From NCBI GenBank assembly GCA_963931255.1, contig OZ006972.1, forward strand, positions 992,001-1,056,000: DNA of 64,000 nt, in the 5' to 3' direction. A model generated the notes under the pieces. That model did not search any database. It was given only the letters and a program-made list of their open reading frames with translations, and was not told the DNA's origin. Made by a program: the position numbers and the translations under genes. Origin of the DNA: CALUVN01 sp944323595 (lineage in GTDB: Bacteria > Cyanobacteriota > Vampirovibrionia > Gastranaerophilales > Gastranaerophilaceae). Positions 9,773 through 17,934 of this stretch are shown here, piece after piece. Every line of letters begins with the position of its first letter. The stretch's first letter is position 1.

Positions 9773-10861
9773 ATGAAGACTTTTTCGGTAGAAGAGATTA
9801 CACAAATTGTAGGCGGGATGCTTACCAAAGTTCAGGATGCAAAAATTTCACAAATCGCTCCGCCGCTTTTGTCTGATGAAAACACTCTTGCACTTGCGCT
9901 CGGAGAAGAAGAAATTGCAAATCTTGCAAAATCAAAAGCTAAAGCTGCTCTTGTTCCGCTCGGAGTTCAAATTGACGGTTTGACGACTATTGAAGTAGAA
10001 AGACCGCGTCTTGCAATGATGAAGTTATTGAATTTGTTCTACGTTGCTCCGGAAGTTAATCAGGGTATCCACCCGACAGCAACTGTTCATGAAACAGCAA
10101 AACTCGGACAAAATGTGCAAATCGGACCTAATGTTGTAATTTCACGTAATGCCGAAATCGGTGATAATACTAAAATTCTTGCAAATTCCTATATTGGAGG
10201 CGGTGCTAAAATCGGTAAAAACTGCTTCTTCCACCCGGGAGTTAACATCGGTGACAGAGTAGAAGTAGGTAACGATGTTATTCTTCATCACGGAGTTTCA
10301 CTCGGCGCTGACGGTTTCAGCTTTGTTACTGAAAACCCTGACAATATTGAACAGGCAAGAAAAGAGGGCGCAATTAAAGAAGAAAATGTTAAACATGTAA
10401 TCTTTAAAATTCCGTCAATCGGCTCAGTTAAAATCGGTAATAACGTTGAAATCGGTGCCAATACTACAATAGACCGCGGTACTATTGAAAATACCGAAAT
10501 CGGTGATGACACAAAAATTGATAACCTTGTTATGATAGGTCATAACTGCCGTGTTGGTAAAGGATGCCTTATTGTTTCACAGGTTGGTATTGCAGGAAGC
10601 TGCGTAATCGGCGACAGGGTTGTAATCGCAGGACAGGCAGGTCTTGCTGATCACATTGAAATCGGCTCTGACACAATTATTACCGCAAAAGCCGGTGTTA
10701 CAAAATCTTTCCCTGAAAAATCAATCATTGTAGGTATTCCTGCTGTTCCGAGAAAAGAATTTATCAAGCAGCTTAAAACAATGAAAGATGCTCAGGAAAT
10801 TTTTGCAAAATTCAGAAAATACGAACCGATGTTGAATGCGTTTGAGGAAGCTCATCAATAA
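9773..10861 (+). CDS. lpxD: UDP-3-O-acylglucosamine N-acyltransferase LpxD
   Basis: A 362-residue left-handed beta-helix acyltransferase. The N-terminal ~100 residues form the uridine-binding LpxD domain, and residues ~100-325 are hexapeptide repeats (IGPNVVI, IGKNCFF, IGNNVEIGANTTID and so on). H257 in IGHNCRVGKG corresponds to the catalytic base. It adds the N-linked acyl chain, the third step of lipid A synthesis. GGAG precedes the ATG. It is followed without a gap by lpxC (stop and start share a base), so the two are translationally coupled. A stretch around 185-208 looks like an insertion in the helix. Confidence 0.95.
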   Translation: MKTFSVEEITQIVGGMLTKVQDAKISQIAPPLLSDENTLALALGEEEIANLAKSKAKAALVPLGVQIDGLTTIEVERPRLAMMKLLNLFYVAPEVNQGIHPTATVHETAKLGQNVQIGPNVVISRNAEIGDNTKILANSYIGGGAKIGKNCFFHPGVNIGDRVEVGNDVILHHGVSLGADGFSFVTENPDNIEQARKEGAIKEENVKHVIFKIPSIGSVKIGNNVEIGANTTIDRGTIENTEIGDDTKIDNLVMIGHNCRVGKGCLIVSQVGIAGSCVIGDRVVIAGQAGLADHIEIGSDTIITAKAGVTKSFPEKSIIVGIPAVPRKEFIKQLKTMKDAQEIFAKFRKYEPMLNAFEEAHQ

Positions 10862-11682
10862 TGACTACAATAAAAAAAGAAATTTCAATATCAGGTAACG
10901 GCTTGATGAAAAACAAGCCTTGTACGGTTACATTTTTCCCGTCAAAAGAGGGAAAAATCAGATATTTTGTAAAAGGTGCTGAAGCTTTTACGGCGGATGT
11001 TGAGAATGTTTATTCCACGGATCATTGCGTGACTATGGGAAATAAAGACGCAAAAGCTATGCTGACGGAGCATCTTTCGGCAGCGCTTGCGTTCTGCGAA
11101 ATTGATTCAATAGACATCTGTATGTCCGAAATGGAGGTGCCGGCACTTGACGGAAGTTCAAAACAGTGGGTTGAACTTTTCAAAAAAGCAGGCATCGACA
11201 AACCTTTGCTTCAAAAAACAAAATATTATACTGTGACAGAACCTGTGTATTATTTGAACGGCAAAACAAGTCTTGTAATCCTGCCGGATGATGAACTTTT
11301 TATCTCATACGCGGTTAATTACGATCATCCTGACCTTTCCAACCGCTGGGTAAATTTCAATCCTAAAAATAAAGAGGAAATTATAGAAGCCAGAACTTTC
11401 GGTTACTATAAAGATTTGAAAAAATTCCAGATGCTGGGATTTGCTCAGGGAGTGACTTTTGAAAACACAGTCGGTATGGAAACAACAGGCTATACAACTA
11501 AATTAAGAAGCCAGTACGAACCGGTTAAACATAAAATGCTGGATTTGATTGGCGACCTGTACCTAACGGGTGTGAACCCGCTGCATTTGAAAGCACAGAT
11601 TCTTGCAAAAGAAGCCGGACATGCAGTTCATATTAAAACAGCTAAAATGCTAAAAAGTAAGTTAACAGAATATAAAAAATAA
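10861..11682 (+). CDS. lpxC: UDP-3-O-acyl-N-acetylglucosamine deacetylase LpxC
   Basis: A 273-residue zinc deacetylase, the committed step of lipid A synthesis. Zinc ligands are H71 (in LTEHLSAAL), H224 and D228 (HKMLDLIGD), with the catalytic His at 254 (AGHAVH). The length is a little short of the usual ~300. The start overlaps the lpxD stop by one base. The gene order lpxD-lpxC-fabZ differs from the E. coli order but is common in deep-branching Gram-negative lineages. Presence of LpxC implies an outer membrane with lipid A or a related glycolipid. Confidence 0.95.
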   Translation: MTTIKKEISISGNGLMKNKPCTVTFFPSKEGKIRYFVKGAEAFTADVENVYSTDHCVTMGNKDAKAMLTEHLSAALAFCEIDSIDICMSEMEVPALDGSSKQWVELFKKAGIDKPLLQKTKYYTVTEPVYYLNGKTSLVILPDDELFISYAVNYDHPDLSNRWVNFNPKNKEEIIEARTFGYYKDLKKFQMLGFAQGVTFENTVGMETTGYTTKLRSQYEPVKHKMLDLIGDLYLTGVNPLHLKAQILAKEAGHAVHIKTAKMLKSKLTEYKK

Positions 11683-11691
11683 GGAGAGAAC

Positions 11692-12144
11692 ATGACAGAA
11701 GAAACAAAACAAGAAGTGTTAAGCTTTGACACAATGCAAATTATGGAAATGATACCGCACAGATATCCGTTCCTTTTGGTTGACAGAATCACAGAATGCG
11801 TACCCGGCAAATATGCTAAGGGCTACAAAAATATGACAATGAATGAACAATTCTTTCAAGGTCACTTCCCTAACAATCCTATTATGCCGGGGGTTTTGCA
11901 ATTGGAAGCAATGGCTCAATGCTCTGCTCCGATTTTAATGACTATGCCTGAATTTGAAGGCAAATTGACATTATATGCAGGAGTTGACGGTGTAAGATTT
12001 AAAAATATCGTAAGACCGGGCGACAGATTTGATATGGAAGTTGAACTTATCAAAATCAAAGGTCCTGTGTGCAAAGCTCACGGTGTCGGCAAAGTTGACG
12101 GTAAAGTTTGCGTTGAAGCTGATATGACCTTTGCATTGAAATAG
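11692..12144 (+). CDS. fabZ: 3-hydroxyacyl-ACP dehydratase FabZ
   Basis: A 150-residue hot-dog fold dehydratase that makes trans-2-enoyl-ACP in fatty acid synthesis. The family signature IPHRYPFLLVDRI (21-33) is intact, and the catalytic pair is H58 (QGHFPNNPIMPG) and E72 (QLEAMAQ). The start has AGGAGA just upstream and is 9 bases after lpxC. Encoding FabZ with LpxC fits the known competition of both for 3-hydroxyacyl-ACP between phospholipid and lipid A. lpxA is not in the window. Confidence 0.95.
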   Translation: MTEETKQEVLSFDTMQIMEMIPHRYPFLLVDRITECVPGKYAKGYKNMTMNEQFFQGHFPNNPIMPGVLQLEAMAQCSAPILMTMPEFEGKLTLYAGVDGVRFKNIVRPGDRFDMEVELIKIKGPVCKAHGVGKVDGKVCVEADMTFALK

Positions 12145-12167
12145 ATATTTCAAAATTATAAATTAAT

Positions 12168-12194
12168 AAAAGAGCCGGTTAATCCGGCTCTTTA
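12168..12194 (+). terminator. Rho-independent terminator of the lpxD-lpxC-fabZ run
   Basis: AGAGCCGG (12171-12178), loop TTAAT and CCGGCTCT form a GC-rich hairpin followed by TTTATT, 24 bases after the fabZ stop. Confidence 0.85.
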
Positions 12195-12256
12195 TTGCAG
12201 ATAATATGTAATTTTTTTGTAGTCAATTATGATACAGTAACTAAGCAGGATTTCTC

Positions 12257-12595
12257 ATGAGAGAGTTTGACAAAAAATTTATAGGGAAAACGTTGAGGGA
12301 TTTAAGGCGTAATGCGGGATTAACGCAGTCACAGCTTGCCGAAAAAGCCGGTTTGAGTGAAAAACATATCAGCAAAATTGAACAGGGTGCTAATTTGCCT
12401 GCTCTGGATAACTTTTTAAAAATGGCTGATGTTTTGCAGATGAATATTCCGGAATTCGGTGTTATTCCTGATAATCAGGATTGTCTACGCAGTGAGATAC
12501 TCCGTTTGATTTCAACTTCTAATGACTGTGAGTTAAAACTTTATCACGATTTAATATTGACTGTTAAACAAAATTTGGATGATATTAAAAAATAA
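12257..12595 (+). CDS. XRE-family helix-turn-helix regulator
   Basis: A 112-residue protein with a Cro/C1-type DNA-binding domain at residues 8-65: the recognition region AGLTQSQLAEKAGLSEKHISKIEQG is typical of XRE repressors. The remaining ~45 residues are helical and may dimerise. A CAGGA ribosome binding site precedes the ATG. It is a single gene, separated from fabZ by a terminator and convergent with dxr (4 bases between stops). Its targets are unknown; it may well be an ordinary chromosomal regulator, since no phage genes lie nearby. Confidence 0.85.
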   Translation: MREFDKKFIGKTLRDLRRNAGLTQSQLAEKAGLSEKHISKIEQGANLPALDNFLKMADVLQMNIPEFGVIPDNQDCLRSEILRLISTSNDCELKLYHDLILTVKQNLDDIKK

Positions 12596-12599
12596 GATT

Positions 12600-13733
12600 T
12601 TATTTCGTTATTAATTCTTTTGTTTTTATTCGGATTTCTTCATCAACAGAAAAGATTTCATCTATATCAGGATTACTGATAACGTTATGAGATGACATCA
12701 TTTTTTCTACAATGGTATAAATGTCATAGAGTTTGATTTTTCCGTCAAGGAATGCAAATACGGCTTCTTCATTTGCCGCATTAAGGCATGTTGTTGCAGT
12801 TCCGCCTGTTTGTCCGGAATGGTATGCGAGTTTTACGCACGGGAATTTTTCAAAATCCGGTTTTTCAAAATCAAGCCGCGCAATTTCAGCAAAGCTGAAA
12901 CTCTTTGATTTAATCCCCTCCAGTCTTTCAGGGTATGTGATTGCGTATTGAATAGGGATATGCATGCTCGGAAGTCCCAGCTGGGCAATTACGCTGCCGT
13001 CTTTGTATTCTACGGCAGAGTGTACAATGCTTTGCGGATGAATGACGACATCAATGTCTTTATAGTCAAATCCGAAAAGGTGATGCGCTTCTATAATTTC
13101 CAATCCTTTATTCATAAGCGTTGCGCTGTCAACAGTAATTTTTTTACCCATATTCCAGCGCGGGTGATGAAGAGCTTCTTCTACTGTTGCTTTTTTGATA
13201 TCTTCAATACTTTTATGGAGAAACGGGCCGCCTGAGGCTGTTATAATAAGCTTATCAACATATTTTATATCTTTTATGCACTGGTGTATTGCGCTGTGTT
13301 CGCTGTCTACTGGAAGAATTTTTACTCCGTATTTTTTTGCCTCGCTCATTACAATATCGCCTGCCATTACAAGAGTTTCTTTGTTTGCAAGCGCAATATT
13401 TATGCCGTTTTTAATTGCGGTAAGCGTAGGTTTGAGCCCGATTTTACCAGAGCAGGCAACAAGAATAATATCATTTTCTTTATTGGAACAAATTTCTTCA
13501 AGCCCCTGAGATCCGCGGAGAATTTTGCAGCCGCTGAAATCTTCATTTGAAGAAGAATTGTGGCAGATGTATGCCGGTTTAAATTTTTCTGCCTGTTTTT
13601 TTAAAAGTCCGGTATTAGAACCGCCTGCGAGTGCAAGGATTTCAAATTTATCCTGAAGTTTTTCAATAACTTCAAGTGCCTGTGTTCCTATGGAGCCTGT
13701 TGAGCCTATTATGCTTATTTTTTTCTTTTCCAT
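12600..13733 (-). CDS. dxr: 1-deoxy-D-xylulose 5-phosphate reductoisomerase
   Basis: A 377-residue IspC/Dxr, which converts DXP to MEP with NADPH, the first committed step of the MEP isoprenoid pathway. Visible landmarks are the N-terminal Rossmann motif IGSTGSIGTQ (9-18), ALANKETLVMAG, the metal site PVDSEHSAI, the flexible-loop region HPRWNMGKKITVDSATLMNKG and the late GLPSMHIPIQYA. It is the third gene of a leftward run from 15296, 12 bases after nagZ. No other MEP gene is in the window. Confidence 0.95.
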   Translation of the reverse strand: MEKKKISIIGSTGSIGTQALEVIEKLQDKFEILALAGGSNTGLLKKQAEKFKPAYICHNSSSNEDFSGCKILRGSQGLEEICSNKENDIILVACSGKIGLKPTLTAIKNGINIALANKETLVMAGDIVMSEAKKYGVKILPVDSEHSAIHQCIKDIKYVDKLIITASGGPFLHKSIEDIKKATVEEALHHPRWNMGKKITVDSATLMNKGLEIIEAHHLFGFDYKDIDVVIHPQSIVHSAVEYKDGSVIAQLGLPSMHIPIQYAITYPERLEGIKSKSFSFAEIARLDFEKPDFEKFPCVKLAYHSGQTGGTATTCLNAANEEAVFAFLDGKIKLYDIYTIVEKMMSSHNVISNPDIDEIFSVDEEIRIKTKELITK

Positions 13734-13745
13734 AATTTTATTTTA

Positions 13746-14711
13746 TCATAACCCTTTTTTTAACTTTAAAATTCTCTCAAAAGATTTTTCTATCCTATCT
13801 GCCAGCGAATTATCCTGCGATGCTTTCAGGTAAATATTTTCAATTGCGGAAATTGTTTCAGGAGAGGAATTTCTGCAGATAAACATATCAAGTCCCGCGC
13901 GGATTCCTTTTTCGTAAGCTTCTGTCATGCCGTATGCGGCAACCCCTTTCATTTCCATGTCATCGGAAATTATTACCCCGTTAAAATTCAAGGTATTTCG
14001 CAAGTAAGAGAGCGCATTATGGCTCAAAGATGCCGGTATTACATCTCTGTCAAAACATGTACAATGCAGGTGTGCTGCCATTATCATTTCTATACCGTTT
14101 TCTATTGCGGCTTTGAATGGTTTTATGTGAATTTTTTCCATTTCGTCCAGAGTCAGGTCAATTTCCGGCAGAGTCAGGTGGCTGTCTGCATCCGCATCGC
14201 CGTGTCCCGGATAATGTTTAACACACGGTATAATTCTGTTTTTTTTGTAGATAGCAGAAACTATTTTTTCTGCCTTTATTACTTCATCAGGGTTTGAAGA
14301 AAATGCCCGTTCCCCAATTATCGGATTTTTGGGATTGGTGTTTGTGTCAATGCAGGGGGCAAAGTTAAGGTTTATCCCGTAACTTTTTAATTCTTTGGCG
14401 ATTTCGTCGGTTTGCCTGATAAGAAATTCCTCTCCTTTTTCATAAGCATATTTTGCGGAGAGATATTTTTTCCCGCCGTGGATATTTTCTGTCCTTTCAA
14501 CCCGTCCGCCCTCCTGATCAATACTCAAAAACGGTTTTATTGATGCAATTTTATTAATTCTTCCTGTCAGGTCTTTGAATTGTTCTGCTGTCCGGATATC
14601 TTTTGTGAAAAAAATTATTCCGCCTAATCCGTTTTTTAAAGCATCTTCATAACAACCGCCCTCAAGTCCGAGGATAAACATCTGGTAGAGTTTTTCTTTC
14701 AGCAATTCCAT
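13746..14711 (-). CDS. nagZ: Beta-N-acetylhexosaminidase NagZ (GH3)
   Basis: A 321-residue single-domain GH3 enzyme, cytoplasmic by absence of a signal peptide. It removes N-acetylglucosamine from anhydromuropeptides in peptidoglycan recycling. SIDQEGGRVER (63-73) forms part of the substrate site, KHYPGHGDADADSH (165-178) is the loop carrying the Asp-His general acid dyad, and D250 in SDDMEMKG is the nucleophile. The ATG directly follows the stop of the upstream gene, so the two are coupled. Confidence 0.92.
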   Translation of the reverse strand: MELLKEKLYQMFILGLEGGCYEDALKNGLGGIIFFTKDIRTAEQFKDLTGRINKIASIKPFLSIDQEGGRVERTENIHGGKKYLSAKYAYEKGEEFLIRQTDEIAKELKSYGINLNFAPCIDTNTNPKNPIIGERAFSSNPDEVIKAEKIVSAIYKKNRIIPCVKHYPGHGDADADSHLTLPEIDLTLDEMEKIHIKPFKAAIENGIEMIMAAHLHCTCFDRDVIPASLSHNALSYLRNTLNFNGVIISDDMEMKGVAAYGMTEAYEKGIRAGLDMFICRNSSPETISAIENIYLKASQDNSLADRIEKSFERILKLKKGL

Positions 14712-15296
14712 TTATGAAACCTTTTCATACAGCGGTAAGAATTCTGAAAATTTACCTGTTTTTACAATTTCTTCTATTTTGTTCAAAATTATTTCAAGGT
14801 CGTCATTTGACGGAGTTTTTATACTTTGAGGAATTTTTATGTCATCTGTATTTTGGGCTTTTGTAAAACCTTCGTTTTCTGCCAGAAATTCTTTGTATTG
14901 TTCCAGAATTTTGTATAATTCAGGGTCTGCTTCAAGTTCTTTGCCTGTATAATATTTGGAATCTTTTTTCATTTTTTCAAAATAATTTTCGATATAAACA
15001 ATCTCTTCCATTGTCACATCGTGCGAGTAATCGCCGCCGTAGCAGAAATTATTTAAAATCGGCATAGAACCTTTGTTTTTAATATAAACCGCCCATAAAA
15101 GACAGCCGAGATAAAATCCGATGGTATCTTTCAAAAGGGCATTAATTTTCGGGAAAAACATCTTGTAGCAGTTTTTTTTCTGGTTGAAATTTTTGTATCT
15201 GTCTATTGTGTAATATGCGTAGTCAACATTTTGTGAAAATACCTGTATGTGTTGCATAAAACCGGGGTCAAACAATGCTCCCTTTTCAAAATCCAT
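14712..15296 (-). CDS. Hypothetical protein upstream of nagZ
   Basis: A 194-residue soluble protein with many Tyr, Phe and Lys residues and no signal peptide. It has a hydrophobic patch around 60-75 (TIGFYLGCLLWAVYI) in a helical context and an acidic C-terminal third. I do not recognise the family. It is the first gene of the run with nagZ and dxr (stop and nagZ start touch), and follows the broken small gene at 15308-15557 by about 11 bases, so they may share a transcript. Confidence 0.6.
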   Translation of the reverse strand: MDFEKGALFDPGFMQHIQVFSQNVDYAYYTIDRYKNFNQKKNCYKMFFPKINALLKDTIGFYLGCLLWAVYIKNKGSMPILNNFCYGGDYSHDVTMEEIVYIENYFEKMKKDSKYYTGKELEADPELYKILEQYKEFLAENEGFTKAQNTDDIKIPQSIKTPSNDDLEIILNKIEEIVKTGKFSEFLPLYEKVS

Positions 15297-15307
15297 ATTT
15301 TTCTCTC

Positions 15308-15557
15308 CTATAAATCATAATTCAATTTTTGACGTTTTTTCATTATTTTTTCCTGAACTTCAGGATCATACTGGAATTTATATCCCTCAACAAATGATTT
15401 TGCTACCGCTTTTGAGAATATTTTGGAAGCACTCCAGTATGAGGTATGAGCAAACAGACATAATCTCTTGCTCCACACAGAGGAAGCTGATGTTTTCAGC
15501 AAAGCATATATTTTGCAGCATTAATATGCTGAGTAATAATAAAACAATCTTTTTCAT
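15308..15557 (-). pseudogene. Small exported protein split by a frame change
   Basis: From an ATG at 15557, frame 1 encodes a clear signal peptide (MKKIVLLLLSILMLQNICFA) but stops after 56 residues at 15387. The next frame, open from about 15520 and ending at 15308, encodes a plausible hydrophilic C-terminal part (SKIFSKAVAKSFVEGYKFQ, then DPEVQEKIMKKRQKL). The join lies around bases 15490-15505. The simplest reading is one exported protein of about 80 residues broken by a +1 shift, or a sequencing error; alternatively only the 56-residue frame is real. No known family. Confidence 0.45.
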
Positions 15558-15592
15558 AAGATTATTTTATCACAATTATTTTTAAGTACAAA

Positions 15593-15624
15593 AATGCGGA
15601 TATTATTTATATAATATCCGCATT
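15593..15624. terminator. Bidirectional hairpin terminator
   Basis: A perfect 14-bp stem: AATGCGGATATTAT, loop TTAT, ATAATATCCGCATT. It lies just past the aquaporin stop (read leftward) and before the 15557 gene. The U-tract is weak on both sides. Confidence 0.65.
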
Positions 15625-15642
15625 TAGCATAGAAGAAAAAAT

Positions 15643-16281
15643 TTAATCTCTGTACGCAACAAATTTATAAACAAGTGCGGCAGCAACTCCTGCAATAATA
15701 TTTGCACCCATTGTTATAAATATGTAAGACCAGCAAGAAGCACCGAGTGTGCCTAAAGCAAGGGCAACAGCAGGGTTAAATGCTCCGTAACAAAGTACTC
15801 CGCCGACTGCAAAAGCTCCGACCATAACGGTACTGCCTATTGCAAGTCCGAAATAAGAATTACCCGCACTTCGTTCTGACGTTGCACATAAAAGAACAAC
15901 ATAGCACAAAGCAAATGTAATTATAAATTCTGCAATAATCATTGAGCCTACACCGAAAGGGCACCCCGGTACATCAGCACGTGAGCCGCTTGCAAGGATT
16001 ACAAGCAAGGCTGCTGCTGTTGCACCCAAAAATTGGGCTATGATGTAGGGGATGAAATGTTTCCACTCGAGGCTGCCTCTGATTGCTGCCGCAAGCGAAA
16101 CTGCAGGATTGTAATGTCCGCCGGAAATATTTCCGCCGGCATACACCATAACCATTAATGCTGCACCGATTGCAATTGGTGCTATTACTCCCGGATGCGC
16201 AAAGTATGCCGTACAGCCTACCGTAAAGACAAGAAAAAATGTCCCGATAAATTCTACAAGATACTTTTTCAAACTGTTCAT
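15643..16281 (-). CDS. MIP-family aquaporin/glycerol channel
   Basis: A 212-residue inner-membrane channel with six membrane helices and the two pore half-helices NPA (58-60, in GGHYNPAVSLA) and NPA (169-171, in GAFNPAVALA). The N terminus EFIGTFFLVFTVG is typical of AqpZ-like channels. Whether it passes water or glycerol cannot be decided by eye; the short length and lack of the GlpF-type insert favour an aquaporin. It has a GGAG ribosome binding site and stands alone. Confidence 0.9.
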   Translation of the reverse strand: MNSLKKYLVEFIGTFFLVFTVGCTAYFAHPGVIAPIAIGAALMVMVYAGGNISGGHYNPAVSLAAAIRGSLEWKHFIPYIIAQFLGATAAALLVILASGSRADVPGCPFGVGSMIIAEFIITFALCYVVLLCATSERSAGNSYFGLAIGSTVMVGAFAVGGVLCYGAFNPAVALALGTLGASCWSYIFITMGANIIAGVAAALVYKFVAYRD

Positions 16282-16381
16282 AATAATCTCCTTTACTTTT
16301 TTTCGGTTTGATTTTAGCAGGTTATGTAATTTTTTTTATCCTGCAAGTGTTTTATTCTTTTATTTAGTGTATATTAATCGT

Positions 16382-17125
16382 ATGTTCTATTTTGATGAAA
16401 TAAACGGGAAGAAAATACTTAAATCCGATGAACTTTCAGGGGTTCAACACTTCTTTACCACCCGTCAGACGGTTATAAAATCAAAAGAACCAGAAATGGA
16501 ATCAGTTGTTCTTGAGAATAAAGAAGATATTATTAAATATTTAAATATATTACCTGAAAATTTTATTCATCCGTCACAAACCCATACAAGCAATATAGAA
16601 ATTGCAGAAGCAAGTAGAACACTTTATCCTGACACGGATGCTTTGATTTTGACGAATAATATTCAGGGGATTTATCTGAATTTTGCCGACTGCACTCCTG
16701 TAATACTTTATGACAGAATAAAAAATATAGCTGCCGTTGTCCACGCGGGCTGGCGCGGAACTGCCGGAGCCATTGCATCTAAAACTGTCCGGAAGATGTG
16801 CATGGACTTTGGATGCAAAGCTGAAAATATTACGGCTGTGATTGGTCCGGCAATTTCTGTTTGCTGCTATGATGTGGGGCAGGAAGTTTTTGATGCTTTG
16901 AAATTAACCGTAAACGATTTTAACGGGCTTTATCAGGAACGGGGCGGCAAAGTTTATGTGGATTTGAAAGCTATAAATGCCCGTCAGCTTGAAGAAGCGG
17001 GAGTTAAAAATATTGACATTTGCCCTTATTGTACTGTTTGCGATAATGATATGTTTTTCTCATACAGAAAAGAGAATGCAACAACTAACCGCCACAGCGC
17101 TGTGGTTAGACTTTTAGAAAAGTAA
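16382..17125 (+). CDS. pgeF: PgeF/YfiH laccase-domain protein
   Basis: A 247-residue protein of the peptidoglycan editing factor family. HPSQTHTSNI, NFADCTPVILYD and VVHAGWRGT hold the conserved metal and active-site His/Cys residues; further His and Cys residues near the C terminus (DICPYCTV, RHSAVV) fit too. Family members cleave mis-incorporated muropeptides or act as purine nucleoside phosphorylases/polyphenol oxidases. The ATG at 16382 is taken; a GTG at 16367 is in frame. A TATATT -10-like box (16370-16375) ends 6 bases before the ATG with no Shine-Dalgarno, suggesting a leaderless mRNA. Confidence 0.88.
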   Translation: MFYFDEINGKKILKSDELSGVQHFFTTRQTVIKSKEPEMESVVLENKEDIIKYLNILPENFIHPSQTHTSNIEIAEASRTLYPDTDALILTNNIQGIYLNFADCTPVILYDRIKNIAAVVHAGWRGTAGAIASKTVRKMCMDFGCKAENITAVIGPAISVCCYDVGQEVFDALKLTVNDFNGLYQERGGKVYVDLKAINARQLEEAGVKNIDICPYCTVCDNDMFFSYRKENATTNRHSAVVRLLEK

Positions 17126-17209
17126 AGTCAGCCATAAATCTACGGTAATTAAGCTAATGTAAAAATTCTTCGTTCTTTGTTTAATAAAACAAAAAAGGAG
17201 GAACTTTTT

Positions 17210-17515
17210 ATGTTTTTTAATGTATTGAAAGCAAAGGATATTGTAGATTTGGAGGACGGTAAATTTCAGAAAGAAACGCTGATGGAAAATAACAATTGCA
17301 GTCTGAATGTTATTGCGTTGAAAAAAGATGAAATTATAGACACTCATACATCTGCGGAGGATGCTGCAGTTTATGTATTGGACGGGGAAATTGAACTGCA
17401 TTTTGATGCCGAAAAATTTACTGTTGATAAAGGTGAAATTCTTTTATTCAAAAAGGATACCCAGCATAAAGTTTTTGCTAAAAAAGACAGTAAATTCTTT
17501 TTGATTAAAATATAA
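17210..17515 (+). CDS. Small cupin-domain protein
   Basis: A 101-residue single cupin barrel. The first cupin motif is reduced to DTHTSAEDAAVYVLDGEIELHFD, and the second is KKDTQHKVFA near the C terminus, each with a His that could bind metal. A strong AAAGGAGGA site precedes the ATG, which fixes the start over an earlier in-frame codon at 17177. Such proteins often sense or bind small molecules; substrate unknown. Single gene. Confidence 0.75.
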   Translation: MFFNVLKAKDIVDLEDGKFQKETLMENNNCSLNVIALKKDEIIDTHTSAEDAAVYVLDGEIELHFDAEKFTVDKGEILLFKKDTQHKVFAKKDSKFFLIKI

Positions 17516-17559
17516 AAATGGATAGGGTTTTGGATGGGGATTTCGGGTTATTATTAACC

Positions 17560-17895
17560 TTAATCCTTATCCCGTTCCCATTTTTTAGGGTCAAATCTGA
17601 GGTCTGTGACTTTTATTTTTAAAGACTCAAGATACGGCTGAAATTTTACAAGAAGTTGTGTTTTTTTCAGCATTAATTCCTGTGCAACAATCGCATTTTC
17701 ACACGCTATCACCATAACTCCGCCCCCCATCATTGAATACGGCTTGGATTTTTCAGCAAATTTTGCTCCGGCTACTTTTCCCCAGAATTTGTACAAATTA
17801 GATCGGGTCATTGCTTTTTTGAACTCCTTTTTCTCAAGCAATTCTTCAATCATAGAGCCAATTTCCACAAAATCCGTGTATAAAATTTTCTTCAC
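17560..17895 (-). CDS. DciA-like protein (DUF721)
   Basis: A 111-residue protein with the DUF721 pattern: an N-terminal helix, NLYKFWGKVAGAKFAEKSKPYS, then the beta-rich segment GVMVIACENAIVAQELML that ends the KH-like domain. DUF721 corresponds to DciA, the ancestral bacterial loader of the replicative helicase DnaB. Length fits small DciA forms. It is divergent from the NrnA-type gene, 39 bases apart. Confidence 0.7.
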   Translation of the reverse strand: MKKILYTDFVEIGSMIEELLEKKEFKKAMTRSNLYKFWGKVAGAKFAEKSKPYSMMGGGVMVIACENAIVAQELMLKKTQLLVKFQPYLESLKIKVTDLRFDPKKWERDKD

Positions 17896-17900
17896 TATTT

Positions 17901-17928
17901 TTGTAACCCCGATTTTTTATGATATAAT
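17901..17928 (+). promoter_or_regulatory. Promoter of the NrnA-type gene (leaderless)
   Basis: TTGTAA (17901-17906), 16-base spacer, TATAAT (17923-17928). The ATG at 17935 is 6 bases downstream and there is no Shine-Dalgarno, so a leaderless transcript is likely. Confidence 0.65.
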
Positions 17929-17934
17929 CAGAAA

